Below are positions 20,301-28,238 of a stretch of DNA of 61,974 nt, piece by piece. The stretch is taken from contig NZ_JANWVH010000006.1 of the NCBI RefSeq assembly GCF_025056915.1, positions 1-61,974 on the forward strand. Direction: 5' to 3'. The DNA comes from Meiothermus sp. GTDB taxonomy: Bacteria; Deinococcota; Deinococci; Deinococcales; Thermaceae. The notes under the pieces were generated by a model, which saw only the letters and a list, made by a program, of their open reading frames with translations, searched no databases and was not told where the DNA came from. Made by a program: the position numbers and the translations under genes. Numbering within the stretch: the stretch's first letter is position 1; each line of letters begins with the position of its first letter.

Positions 20301-20472
20301 AACACGCCTGGCCCAGCTCTGGAAAACGCTTTTGCTGGGGCTTGTCCAGGGAGAAAAACCTGCTCTGGTCACCCACCATTTCCGCGGGCATGGAATTCTG
20401 GGGGTCTGGGCCCGGTGGTTTGCCCGTAAGCCGGTCATGAGCCTGGAGCTGCGCTCCGAAGCGTCGGAGTGA
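17365..20472 (+). CDS. Zinc-ribbon / class III nucleotide cyclase / AAA-type ATPase / TPR signalling protein
   Basis: The 1035-residue protein has four parts. A zinc ribbon uses Cys3, Cys6, Cys17 and Cys20. A class III adenylyl/guanylyl cyclase domain (about 33-200) keeps both metal aspartates (D43 in FFDLSRFT, D87 in FFGDG) and the Asn/Arg pair in GPAVNLSQRL. Pro replaces the usual Asp before AVN, so the nucleotide product is uncertain. A STAND-like ATPase has Walker A GPMGVGKS (about 239-246) and Walker B IVVVLDDLH (about 343-351). A long C-terminal region has TPR-like helical repeats. This layout is known from large cyclase-ATPase proteins of other bacteria; ligand and output are unknown. 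It is transcribed alone. Confidence 0.85.
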   Translation: MICPRCGHTNVAGEESCARCGNTLLPGGTFVQERRWVSAVFFDLSRFTEYALAHPLEDTWQAANTALQTAANHVRLYGGHIDKFFGDGFLAVFGVPRSQESDARAALEAAQAMVASSTLPGRAGVASGLVLRTPLGGGLAGDQTVLGPAVNLSQRLSQAAPPGEVWCDATTMRLVPGALTEALPPQPLKGYAEPLVPFRYLGLRSDPPDVLGREREVQTLRQALQAVREGVGRRVVLFGPMGVGKSHLAQHFVETLPEGVRGVVAPRLTAGVALRYALRQGLQKLLVDGLARLRQLELPEHLRTILDFSIGIEEHPGLPSDELDSLLVQTWWTLLARIAQDGPIVVVLDDLHNADPTVLEFTRRPAPPGVMLLLVARQNRWEAAEDLIPLPLEPLSLEDTQRLILRARPDLGPATSLHLAEASGGYPLAVQALSLTGSGEPEPIPLYQPRLDSLPRLARVALQAAAVLGSTAPPELVRHLVGEEADLTRLVGEGFLEADEQGQLRFAIPWLREATLGQVGGQQVQNWHQQAARWYQRQGRLAEAATHLEAAGDTVTAYRMWRVVAQQAWNEERYSGAMLGYLEALRLAEGNVRWQAALEAAEAHLALGRYNEALDLAGLPLQTPELPVNLRQRAWAIRLEASLALGQADLMEYPMPNEIVEPRLALALARTLPIDAAQTMLEGLPAHLEGSAKLVWARAWLRSGQVERAQAESEAYLNDFGHSPAECFEARQILSEALWRQFRLAEALKALGQPPGDVLPPWFCSLYNSSLAALRMDMGQFEVAAALLEESLLLLEGAPPGVVEQVSRVRLRFLIESGQLEDALYFGESAVARVPSPGLLAHLALAYALAPGRQNWLMLQRLVRGLEGIKDPEVGALCELALGLRKWYQRQEGVAHLRRAVLLARQSHSPSVYFFALLALGLAQQAQYPKKALALSHHVLSQAAGRGFEVQHGFARLLRAQLLLAEGREPSSLLDFEARTRLAQLWKTLLLGLVQGEKPALVTHHFRGHGILGVWARWFARKPVMSLELRSEASE

Positions 20473-20682
20473 GGATGCTCCTTCCCCGGCTTGCAGCCCA
20501 AGCGCCGGGGGTGCGTCTGCGGCAGGGATGTGGGGAAGGGAAGTCGCACGACAGCAGCCTGCTCACCTTTGGCGACCGGGCCCACCGAGGCGGTGGTCAA
20601 CGCCCGAACCACCCCCAATGGTCGCTCCTGGCGGCATTTGCTTCGCGTCTTTAGTTTCGGAGGCCCGGAGCCTGCCGCGCGT

Positions 20683-20688
20683 TAGAAT
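20683..20688 (+). promoter_or_regulatory. Candidate -10 box (TAGAAT) for dnaG
   Basis: TAGAAT lies 35 bases before the dnaG ATG, giving a leader of roughly 28 nt, unlike the leaderless genes nearby. No clear -35 or Shine-Dalgarno sequence was found. The 250-bp gap from 20473 holds nothing else I can support. Confidence 0.35.
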
Positions 20689-20723
20689 GGGGCTCTGATT
20701 CGGGCCGCCCCCTTTTGCCAGCC

Positions 20724-22508
20724 ATGGATACCCAGATTGCCCAGGCCATCGAACTGATTCGCTCCCGGATGCCCATTCAGGAGTTGGTCGGGCGGTATGT
20801 GGTGCTCAAACCCAGCGGAAAGGGTACCTGGAAGGGCCTGTGCCCCTTTCATCAGGAGAAAACCCCTTCCTTTCAGGTCAGCGAGGCCAAGGGGCTGTGT
20901 TACTGCTTTGGCTGCAAGAATGGGGGCGACATCTTCGCCTTTCTGCAAAAGATTGAGGGCATCGAGTTCCGGGAAGCCTTGGAGCGCCTTGCCCAGGAAA
21001 CCGGGGTGGAGCTGCCGCAGTACCGGGGGCGCTCGTCTGCCCGCAAGGAAGCCCTGCAAATCCTGGAGTTGACCCAGGCCTACTTCCGCGAGCACCTGGG
21101 GGGCGAAGCCCGAGAGTACCTGCAAGCCCGCGGCCTGACCCCCGAATCCATCGAGCAGTTTGGCCTGGGCTATGCGCCAGCCGCCTGGGACGGCCTGCTC
21201 AAGCACCTGCACGCGCAGGGGGTTAGCCCCCAGGAGGCCCTGGAGGCGGGGGTGCTGGTGGAGCGCGAGGGACGCTTTTTTGACCGTTTCCGAAACCGCA
21301 TCACCTTTCCCATCCACGACGCCCTGGGCCGTATCGTGGCCTTTACCGCCCGGGCCCTGGCGAAAGACGATAACCCCAAGTACCTCAACTCACCCGAAAC
21401 AGCCCTGTTCAAGAAAAGCCTTCTGCTTTACGGCTACCCTCAGGCCCGCGCAGCCATCCGGGCGCGGGGAAGGGCGGTGGTGGTGGAGGGGCTTTTTGAT
21501 GTGATTGCGCTGCACCAGATGGGCTTTAGCGAGGCGGTGGCGGTGCTGGGTTCCTCGCTCTCGGCTGAGCAGGCCCATCTCCTGAAGCGGGCCGACGCCG
21601 CCGAACTCTACCTGGCCTTCGATGCCGATGAGGCCGGACGCAAGGCCACTTTGCAAAGCCTGAATCTGGAGATTGCCCGCAGCTTTGTGGTGTATGCGGT
21701 TTTGCTGGAGGGGGGCAAAGACCCCGGCGACTTGCTCCAGGTGCCGGATGGCAAAGAGCGTTTTGAAGCAGCCCTGGAAGCGGCCTGGTCTGAGGTGGAG
21801 TACCGCTTCGAGGTCGCGGCCAGCGGGCTGGATCTGCGCCGCCCCGAACACAAGCAAAAAGTGCTCGAGGCCCTCAAGCCGCGCCTGGTCTCGAGTGAGC
21901 CTTTTGACCGGGTGGTCGAGAAGCTCAAGGCCAAGGTGATTGGCGCGCTGGAGCTTTCGCCCCGTGCGCTGGAAGACTACCTGGCCCGGGCCCGTTCGGC
22001 TTCCCCGCGCCGCACCCCCGGCGGCAGTGCCGACCGGTCGGCCAGCCTGGGCTTAGGCCGCCCCGACCTCACCGAAAAGCGCCTGCTGCGCGAACTGGAT
22101 GTGATTGCGTTGCTGTACTCGGTGCCCGAGGAGGAGTTCGTGCAGTGGGCGCTGTACGTCGAAGACCACACCTGGCCGCCGGAGGGCAGCCTGCTGGCCG
22201 ACTTCATGCAGGCGGCCCGCTCCGAACAGGGCAAAAGCCGCATCCTGAAGCACTTCGAGCAGCGGGGGGAGGGGGCCCGGCTGATTGATGTGCTCATGAA
22301 AAGCCCCAGTTTCGATCGAGTCAACCTCGAGGCCCACCTGACCGTGGCCATGGCCCGGGTGCGCGAGGTGTACTACGAAATGCGCCTGGACAAGCTCAAA
22401 ACCCAGCTCAAGCACACCACCGACCTGGACGAGATCCGCACACTGACCAAGGACATCCAGGAAGTCTTGCAGGCCATCGAGGCGGAGCGGCGGGTTTACA
22501 AACGCTGA
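20724..22508 (+). CDS. dnaG: DNA primase
   Basis: DnaG synthesises RNA primers at the replication fork. The 594-residue product has the N-terminal CHC2 zinc-binding domain (Cys40, His43, Cys61, Cys64 in CPFHQEKTPSF and CYCFGCKNGGD). A RNA polymerase core follows with the TOPRIM motifs VVVEGLFDVI and YLAFDADEAGR, and a C-terminal helicase-binding helical region completes it. Length is normal. The ATG at 20724 was chosen over an in-frame TTG three codons upstream. It is convergent with the 3-hydroxybutyrate dehydrogenase gene. Confidence 0.96.
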   Translation: MDTQIAQAIELIRSRMPIQELVGRYVVLKPSGKGTWKGLCPFHQEKTPSFQVSEAKGLCYCFGCKNGGDIFAFLQKIEGIEFREALERLAQETGVELPQYRGRSSARKEALQILELTQAYFREHLGGEAREYLQARGLTPESIEQFGLGYAPAAWDGLLKHLHAQGVSPQEALEAGVLVEREGRFFDRFRNRITFPIHDALGRIVAFTARALAKDDNPKYLNSPETALFKKSLLLYGYPQARAAIRARGRAVVVEGLFDVIALHQMGFSEAVAVLGSSLSAEQAHLLKRADAAELYLAFDADEAGRKATLQSLNLEIARSFVVYAVLLEGGKDPGDLLQVPDGKERFEAALEAAWSEVEYRFEVAASGLDLRRPEHKQKVLEALKPRLVSSEPFDRVVEKLKAKVIGALELSPRALEDYLARARSASPRRTPGGSADRSASLGLGRPDLTEKRLLRELDVIALLYSVPEEEFVQWALYVEDHTWPPEGSLLADFMQAARSEQGKSRILKHFEQRGEGARLIDVLMKSPSFDRVNLEAHLTVAMARVREVYYEMRLDKLKTQLKHTTDLDEIRTLTKDIQEVLQAIEAERRVYKR

Positions 22509-22645
22509 CCACAGACTCGGCCCCATGCCCCACACACAAAGCAGACGGTTGAATAAAGGCCCTTCGTACTTTGTCGGGGTCTATTACCCATGACCTGTGG
22601 TGCCCCTTGCAGGCATCTGCACGACAACGTGCCCAGGATAAGGCG

Positions 22646-23404
22646 CTACCGTGCGGTCCAGCCCAGGTCAATCACCTGTGCCGAACCGGTGATGGCCCCA
22701 GCCTTGTCCGAGGCCAGAAACAGGGCGTATTCGGCCACTTCCTCCGGCTCTATCAGGCGCTTGATGGCCGCCGGGGCCAGCATGACCTTTTCGATGACCT
22801 CGGCCTCGGAGATGCCCAGGGTTCGGGCCTGGTCGGCGATCTGGCTTTCGACCAGGCTGGTTCTGACGTAGGCCGGGCAGATGGCGTTGCAGGTGATGCC
22901 ATACTCGGCCACTTCCAGCGCCACCGTTTTGGTCAGGCCCATCAGCCCGTGCTTGGCCGAGATGTAGGCCGACTTATAGGGGCTGGCCACCAGCCCGTGC
23001 AGCGAGGAAACGTTCAGGATGCGGCCCCACCGGCGGGCTTTCATGCCCGGCAGGGTGTACTTGATGAGCTGGAAGGGCGCGGTCAGGAGCACCTGGAGCA
23101 TCAGGTTCCAGGTCTCTTCGGGGTACTCGTCAACCGGGTTGATGCGTTGCAAGCCCGCATTGTTGACCAGGATGTCAATCGGGCCCTGCTCGAGCGCCTG
23201 TTGGGCCAGCGCTCTGACCGCAGCCTGGTTGGAAAGGTCGGCCTGGAGGAAGACCCCTCCCAACGCTGAGGCAACCTCTGCCCCGGCAGGCGAGAGGTCG
23301 TTGAGGATGACCCTGGCCCCCTCCCGGGCAAACGCTTCTGCGATGGCCTTGCCGATGCCGCTTCCGGCTCCGGTGATGAGGGCTGTTTTACCTTGGAGAA
23401 TCAT
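22646..23404 (-). CDS. bdhA: 3-hydroxybutyrate dehydrogenase (SDR family)
   Basis: The 252-residue short-chain dehydrogenase has the cofactor motif TGAGSGIGKA, NNAGL, catalytic Ser in NVSSLHG, and the YISAK catalytic pair. Blocks such as KSAYISAKHGLMGLTKTVAL, CNAICPAYVRTSLVE and QVIDLGWTAR match bacterial D-3-hydroxybutyrate dehydrogenases, which oxidise 3-hydroxybutyrate to acetoacetate with NAD+. The ATG at 23404 lies six bases after GATAAT, so it probably has its own leaderless promoter despite being 53 bp downstream of livF. Its position after the Liv/acyl-CoA cluster suggests a linked role. Confidence 0.88.
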   Translation of the reverse strand: MILQGKTALITGAGSGIGKAIAEAFAREGARVILNDLSPAGAEVASALGGVFLQADLSNQAAVRALAQQALEQGPIDILVNNAGLQRINPVDEYPEETWNLMLQVLLTAPFQLIKYTLPGMKARRWGRILNVSSLHGLVASPYKSAYISAKHGLMGLTKTVALEVAEYGITCNAICPAYVRTSLVESQIADQARTLGISEAEVIEKVMLAPAAIKRLIEPEEVAEYALFLASDKAGAITGSAQVIDLGWTAR

Positions 23405-23457
23405 GGCTTTATTATCGGGCATGAGCCTGGAGGTCGAAAGCCATTGATGGGCGTGAC

Positions 23458-24162
23458 TCACAGGGCCAAATAGGCCTTTTGCACGCCTTCGTTGCTCGAT
23501 AGCTCGCGGGCGCTGCCCTGCAAGACCACCCGGCCGTGCTCCACCACATAGCCCCGGTCGGCCACCTCGAGGCTCAGCGCCACGTTCTGCTCGACCAGGA
23601 GCACCCCCACCCCTTCTCCTTTCACCTGAGCCAGAGTGGTGAGCACCTCCTCGGCCAGTTTGGGCGAGAGGCCCAGGCTGGGTTCGTCCACCATCAGGAT
23701 GCGCGGCCTGCCCATCAGGGCGCGGCCAATGGCCAGCATCTGCTGCTCACCCCCCGACAGCGTACCGGCCATCTGCCACCGACGCTCGGCCAGCCGGGGA
23801 AAGAGGGCATAGATGCGCTCCAGTTGTTCGGATTTGCCAGCCCAGGCCAGGAAAGCGGCCCCCAGCAAGAGGTTTTCCTCCACGCTCATCAGGGGGAATA
23901 GCTGACGGCCCTCTGGAACGTGCCCCAGGCCCATCTGCGCGCGTCTGGCCGCCGATATTCCCAGCAGGCTGTGCCCGTCCAGGGCAACGCTGCCCGCCCA
24001 GGGCCGGATTAACCCCGAGATGGTTCGGAGGGTGGTGGTCTTGCCTGCCCCGTTGGCACCCAGCAGGGCCACCAGCTCGCCCTGGGCCACCTCGAGGCTG
24101 ATGCCAAACAGCACCTGGGCTTTGCCGTAGCCTGCGGTCAGGTCGGTCACGGCGAGCTTCAT
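23458..24162 (-). CDS. livF: Branched-chain amino acid-type ABC transporter ATP-binding protein LivF
   Basis: One of the two ATPases of a Liv/HAAT-type importer. The 234-residue protein has Walker A GANGAGKTT, the signature LSGGEQQMLAIGRALM and Walker B ILMVDEPSLGLSP. AAGGAGG before the ATG at 24162 fixes the start. It is the last gene of livHMGF; the spacer to livG is 52 bp. The substrate is inferred not to be certain branched-chain amino acids, because the operon also carries acyl-CoA enzymes. Confidence 0.92.
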   Translation of the reverse strand: MKLAVTDLTAGYGKAQVLFGISLEVAQGELVALLGANGAGKTTTLRTISGLIRPWAGSVALDGHSLLGISAARRAQMGLGHVPEGRQLFPLMSVEENLLLGAAFLAWAGKSEQLERIYALFPRLAERRWQMAGTLSGGEQQMLAIGRALMGRPRILMVDEPSLGLSPKLAEEVLTTLAQVKGEGVGVLLVEQNVALSLEVADRGYVVEHGRVVLQGSARELSSNEGVQKAYLAL

Positions 24163-24214
24163 GTTGGCCTCCTTGGCCATGTGAACAAAGTCGGCAGCAC
24201 CCGCTCCGTAAGGC

Positions 24215-24931
24215 TCACGCACTCCTCCCCAGATACGCTTCGCGCACTTTGGGATTCGCCGCGACCGCCTCGTAGGGGCCTTCGGCGATCACCTGGCCGT
24301 AGTCCATCACCACCACCCGGTCGGCCAGGGCACGCACCACAGGCATCAGGTGCTCGATGAACAAAACCGTCACCCCGCTGGCCTGGGTGCGCCGCACGAG
24401 TTCTACTGCCTCCATGGCCTCTGCCGGACGCAGGCCGGCCATCACCTCGTCCAAAAGCAGCAGCTTGGGCTGGGTACACAGCGCACGGGCGAGCTCGAGG
24501 CGCTTGTCCTCCAGCAGGGTTAGCTCCCCCGCTTCGGTCTCGGCCTTGCTGGCCAAGCCAGTGAGCTCGATGACCTGCTCCACCACCTGCCGGGCGGCTT
24601 TGAGCGAGGTGCCGGGTTTGCCGTAGAGGGCACCCACCATCAGGTTTTCTCGCACGGTCATCTCGTGGAAGGGCTGCACAATCTGGAAAGCCCGCCCCAG
24701 CCCTTTCCAGGCGCGCACCTCGGGTGGGGTGTGGGTGATGTCCTGGCCCAAAAACTCGATGCGCCCCGCGTCGGGCCGCAGCAGCCCCGACAGCAAGTTG
24801 AGCAGGGTGCTCTTGCCGGCCCCGTTGGGGCCAATCACCGCCAGGATTTCGCCCGCGCGAACCTCGAGGCTCACCTCACGGGCCGCCACCACCCCGCCAA
24901 ACCGTTTGGTGAGCCCGGTGACCCTAAGCAT
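24215..24931 (-). CDS. livG: Branched-chain amino acid-type ABC transporter ATP-binding protein LivG
   Basis: Second ATPase of the Liv-type importer. The 238-residue product has Walker A GPNGAGKST, the LivG-typical FQIVQPFHEMTVRENLMVG, and Walker B LLLLDEVMAGL. The signature is LTLLEDKRLELARAL, where the usual LSxGxQ has diverged to LTLLEDK. Similar sequences occur in other LivG proteins, so activity is still expected. The ATG at 24931 overlaps the livM 3' end by 8 bp and has GGAG upstream. Confidence 0.92.
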   Translation of the reverse strand: MLRVTGLTKRFGGVVAAREVSLEVRAGEILAVIGPNGAGKSTLLNLLSGLLRPDAGRIEFLGQDITHTPPEVRAWKGLGRAFQIVQPFHEMTVRENLMVGALYGKPGTSLKAARQVVEQVIELTGLASKAETEAGELTLLEDKRLELARALCTQPKLLLLDEVMAGLRPAEAMEAVELVRRTQASGVTVLFIEHLMPVVRALADRVVVMDYGQVIAEGPYEAVAANPKVREAYLGRSA

Positions 24932-25835
24932 GGCGGGCTCCTTTGCGCCGGGCAAACAGGCTCATCAGACCCTTGGGGAGGAACAAAATGGTCAGCACCA
25001 GCACCACCCCATACACCACCAGATAGCCCTCGCCGATGCGCAGGCGCAGCCAGGTCTCGAGGCTCACGATAATCAAGCCCCCCAACAGCGGCCCGGTAGT
25101 GGTGTACAGGCCCCCAAAAATCGGGATGACCAGGGCCTCGACAGCCCGTCCCAGGCCAAAAGCATCGTAAGGTGAGAGAAAAAGGGTTTTCATGGCGTAC
25201 ACGCCGCCCGCAAGCCCGGCCAGAAAGGCCGAGATGGTGAAGGTCAGGAGCTTGACCCGCACCACCGGCACCCCCAGCACCCGGGCCACGGCTTCCCCCT
25301 GCCGGGTGGCCGTCATGGCGTAGTGAAAACGGCTCCTGCTCAGCAGCAGACTGGCCGCGGTGCAAATCGCCAAGACCGCTACGGCAAGGTAATAGCCCCC
25401 CAACGGATAGGCTCCGCCAAAGGCGGGCTGAACCGGCAGGCCTATCGAGCCACCGGTGAACTGCGCCTTGAGTACCAGGGTGCGCATCACCTCGCTAAAG
25501 GCCAGGGTGGCAATGGCAAAGTACATACCTTGCAGGCGCAGGGTGGCCAGCCCCAGCAGCAGGCTCGAGAAGGCCGCCACAGCCCCGCCTATCAGCAGTG
25601 CCGGAATCGTACCCAAAGCCGGAGCGCTCAGGGCCGCGGCATAGGCCCCCAGTCCGAAAAAAGCGCCGTGGGCCAGCGAAAGTTGTCCGGTGCGGGCCAG
25701 CAAATCCCAGGCCAGGGCCAGGCCGCTGATCAGGAAGGCGAACTGCGCGGTATCCAGCGTAAAGGCCCGCCACTGGCCTAGGGGAAGCCCCGGCAAGACC
25801 AGCGCCAAAAACAAGAGAACCCCTGCCAGCATCAT
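24924..25835 (-). CDS. livM: Branched-chain amino acid-type ABC transporter permease LivM
   Basis: The 303-residue permease has eight or more hydrophobic helices and the LivM signature GQLSLAHGAFFGLGAYAAAL near residues 50-70. A RQGEAVARVLGVPV coupling segment probably contacts LivG/LivF. The start overlaps the livH stop by 4 bp (ATGA) and the end overlaps livG by 8 bp, so the three genes are translationally coupled. Confidence 0.92.
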   Translation of the reverse strand: MMLAGVLLFLALVLPGLPLGQWRAFTLDTAQFAFLISGLALAWDLLARTGQLSLAHGAFFGLGAYAAALSAPALGTIPALLIGGAVAAFSSLLLGLATLRLQGMYFAIATLAFSEVMRTLVLKAQFTGGSIGLPVQPAFGGAYPLGGYYLAVAVLAICTAASLLLSRSRFHYAMTATRQGEAVARVLGVPVVRVKLLTFTISAFLAGLAGGVYAMKTLFLSPYDAFGLGRAVEALVIPIFGGLYTTTGPLLGGLIIVSLETWLRLRIGEGYLVVYGVVLVLTILFLPKGLMSLFARRKGARHA

Positions 25836-26689
25836 GGCAGCCTCCAGCTTCGCCAGGTCAGGGCCACAAAGATCACCAGAAAGAACACCGCCTCCACCCA
25901 GCCCCCCCCACCCGGCACGTAGGTGCTCACAAAGGCCTCGGCCAGCGCGAGCACGATGGCCGCCGGAACCACCCCCCGAAGGTTGCCCAGCCCGGCCATC
26001 ACGATGATGGCGAAGGCCTTGAGGGTGTAGGCAAACCCCACGGTGGGGGAGGCGTACAGCATGACCGAGAGCATCACCCCGGCAATCCCGGCCAGCGCAG
26101 CAGAAAGACCAAAAGCCAGCAGGTAAATCTGCTGGGTCTCGATGCCCAGCAATCCAGGCGCCAGGCGGTTCTGGGCCACCGCGCGAACGGCAAAGCCCAG
26201 CCGGGTTTTGCCCAAAAACCAGTACAGCGCGCCCAGCAGTCCAACCGAGAGCACGAAAGCTGCGAAGGGCGGTACGCCAAAGGAAACGCCCCCCAGGGTG
26301 ATGGTGGCGCCCTGGTAACTGGTGGAGACCACCCGCGTATCGGCACCAAACATGAGCAAGGCGATATTCTGCAGCGCCACCGAGAGGCCAAAGGTCAAGA
26401 GCATCTGATTGAGCTCAGGCGCAGCCAGCACGGGCCGGATCAGGCCATAGTAGGTGATGGCTCCGACCAGAAACAACACGATGGCTGCCAGCCCCAGCGA
26501 GAGGATGGGGTCAATCCCCGCACCCACGAAGAGCAGGTAAGAGACAAAGGCGCCAATCATGGAGAACTCGCCGTGGGCAAAGTTGACGATGCCGACCACG
26601 CCGACCGCCAGGGCCAGCCCGCTGGCCACCAGGGCGTAGATGCCGGCGGCCAGAATGCCGTTGATGAGGGTTTGCAGCAGTAAATCCAT
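25832..26689 (-). CDS. livH: Branched-chain amino acid-type ABC transporter permease LivH
   Basis: The 285-residue permease opens with LLLQTLINGILAAGIYALVA and the typical VGIVNFAHGEFSMIGAFVSY, and has about eight membrane helices. The AGLGNLRGVVPAAIVLAL segment near the end is conserved in LivH. It pairs with LivM to form the membrane channel. No clear ribosome binding site precedes the ATG. A 222-bp gap with a hairpin separates it from the binding-protein gene upstream. Confidence 0.92.
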   Translation of the reverse strand: MDLLLQTLINGILAAGIYALVASGLALAVGVVGIVNFAHGEFSMIGAFVSYLLFVGAGIDPILSLGLAAIVLFLVGAITYYGLIRPVLAAPELNQMLLTFGLSVALQNIALLMFGADTRVVSTSYQGATITLGGVSFGVPPFAAFVLSVGLLGALYWFLGKTRLGFAVRAVAQNRLAPGLLGIETQQIYLLAFGLSAALAGIAGVMLSVMLYASPTVGFAYTLKAFAIIVMAGLGNLRGVVPAAIVLALAEAFVSTYVPGGGGWVEAVFFLVIFVALTWRSWRLP

Positions 26690-26785
26690 AAGGTTTGCCG
26701 CTAGCCGAAGGCCGAAAGCAAAGGGCGGTTCAGCGATACGCCATGAGCCACTCAGAACCTTGAAGCAAAAGGCATATGCTTCCCC

Positions 26786-26801
26786 AAGGCTCGCCAGCCT
26801 T
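26786..26801 (-). promoter_or_regulatory. Hairpin between binding-protein gene and livH
   Basis: A perfect 6-bp stem (AAGGCT, four-base loop, AGCCTT) lies in the 222-bp gap between the livK-type gene and livH. There is no T-run. It could shield the upstream mRNA from 3' decay or attenuate the permease genes. Hairpins occupy the same position in the other two ABC operons of this window. Confidence 0.4.
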
Positions 26802-26911
26802 GCGCCAGGCCAGGTTCCAGGTCAGCTTCGGTCCCTGCGGCCAGCCAATTTTGGTTTGACCCAAGGCCCTTGTGCCGCGATTCCAGCCGTTCACGGTATC
26901 GACAGGGGCTT

Positions 26912-28075
26912 TTAGTAGGTGCCGGGGAACCTGAGCGGGCGGGCCGCACGGCTGGCCGGGAAGACCGGGCGCCGCGAACCTTCCAGATACTGGAACTGGA
27001 GCCAGATGCTCTGGTTAAAACCCTGGAAGCGGGTTCTGCCGGTATCCGAGGGCTTGAACGAGAGCGGGCCAAAAGGCGTATTCATCTGCACCTTGGCCAG
27101 CTCGGCAGCAATCCGGTCTTTATCGGCAGAGTTGGCCGCCTCGACTGCTTTTCCAAGGCTCTGGGCAATCACATAGCCCATGGGGGCCATATACTCGTCG
27201 GTCACCTCGCCAAACTTACGGCGGTACTGGGTCACAAAACGGCGGCTCTCGGTGTTGGCGACCGAGGGCAGCCAGGCCGTCATACCGGCCACATCGTTGG
27301 AGAGGCTGTTTTTCTCAAAGCCCAGCGGCCAGGCGGGCGGGGCTCCGTAAATCAGTTTGGGTTCCAAGCCCACCTGGCGGGTTTGAGCCGCGATGGGCAG
27401 GGCGTCCACGTCGTAGCCAATCCAGTACAGGATGTCCGGGCGGAACGACTTGAATCGGGTCAGGATGGCAGTGAAGCTGCCCGAACCCGATTTGAAAGGT
27501 TCGGCCTGCACCGTGTAGCCCTGGTTTTGCAACTGCTGACGGTAGGTCTGAATGCCCGCCGAGCCGAATGGTCCGTCCTCGTAAAGGATGGCGACCCGGC
27601 GGGCGCCGTTGTCGTAGAGGTACTTGAAGAACTCGAGGGCCGCGGCCACGTTGTGATAATCCCAGGGATGGTAGTGGAAGAAGCGACCGTAATCGCTGAA
27701 GGCCTGTTCCACCACGCTGCTGGCTGCCCCGATGCACAAGAACAGGGGGTTGTACTGTTTGACCGGGCCAGAGAGGGCAAAGGTCACCCCGGAGGCCAGC
27801 CCCCCAATCACAATGTCTACCCGATCCACGGTCATGAGCTTGGTCAGGGCCGGAACCGCCGTAGCGGGTGTGTTGCCATCGTCCACCACAACCAGCTCAA
27901 TCTTGACCTTGCCCCCCGCGTTCACTTCATCCACGCCCAGCTGTACCCCGTTGAGGGCGGCCTTGCCCGCCACCGTCGAGATGGGTAGCAACACCCCGAC
28001 CCGTACCGTGGTTTGGGCCAGCGCAAGGCCGGCCAAGCCCAAGACTGCCAGAAGAACCACCAGAACTTTTCTCAT
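26912..28075 (-). CDS. Liv-type ABC transporter periplasmic substrate-binding protein
   Basis: The 387-residue protein has a clean Sec signal peptide (KVLVVLLAVLGLAGLALA-Q). It shows the type I periplasmic-binding fold of the Leu/Ile/Val-binding family (VRVGVLLPISTVAGKAALNG, VDIVIGGLASGVTFALSG, RRVAILYEDGPFGSAG). Such proteins bind amino acids, amides, urea, aromatic acids or short fatty acids; the ligand here is unknown. AGGAGG lies five bases before the ATG. The KASIII-ligase-hydrolase-MaoC genes directly upstream suggest a carboxylic or hydroxy-acid ligand. Confidence 0.9.
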   Translation of the reverse strand: MRKVLVVLLAVLGLAGLALAQTTVRVGVLLPISTVAGKAALNGVQLGVDEVNAGGKVKIELVVVDDGNTPATAVPALTKLMTVDRVDIVIGGLASGVTFALSGPVKQYNPLFLCIGAASSVVEQAFSDYGRFFHYHPWDYHNVAAALEFFKYLYDNGARRVAILYEDGPFGSAGIQTYRQQLQNQGYTVQAEPFKSGSGSFTAILTRFKSFRPDILYWIGYDVDALPIAAQTRQVGLEPKLIYGAPPAWPLGFEKNSLSNDVAGMTAWLPSVANTESRRFVTQYRRKFGEVTDEYMAPMGYVIAQSLGKAVEAANSADKDRIAAELAKVQMNTPFGPLSFKPSDTGRTRFQGFNQSIWLQFQYLEGSRRPVFPASRAARPLRFPGTY

Positions 28076-28201
28076 GCCTTCCTCCTATGAACTGCGTTAT
28101 TCAGCCAAGCCAATCCCCCCTCATGGGGCGAAAGGGCCGGTGGGTTGGAGCTAAAAGGGCGCTCGGCGAACCAAACGCACACATGGCTTCCGGGCTCTAA
28201 A

Positions 28202-28231
28202 CCTATACAGAAGCCAGTGGAACCCAGCCAA
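28202..28231 (-). promoter_or_regulatory. Candidate promoter for the Liv binding-protein gene
   Basis: On the minus strand TTGGCT (28226-28231) and TATAGG (28202-28207) are separated by 18 bases, about 125 bases before the start codon. It would let the importer be expressed separately from the upstream acyl-CoA genes. A CCCC-TCAT-GGGG hairpin near 28117 lies in the leader. Confidence 0.35.
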
Positions 28232-28238
28232 ACTGTCT

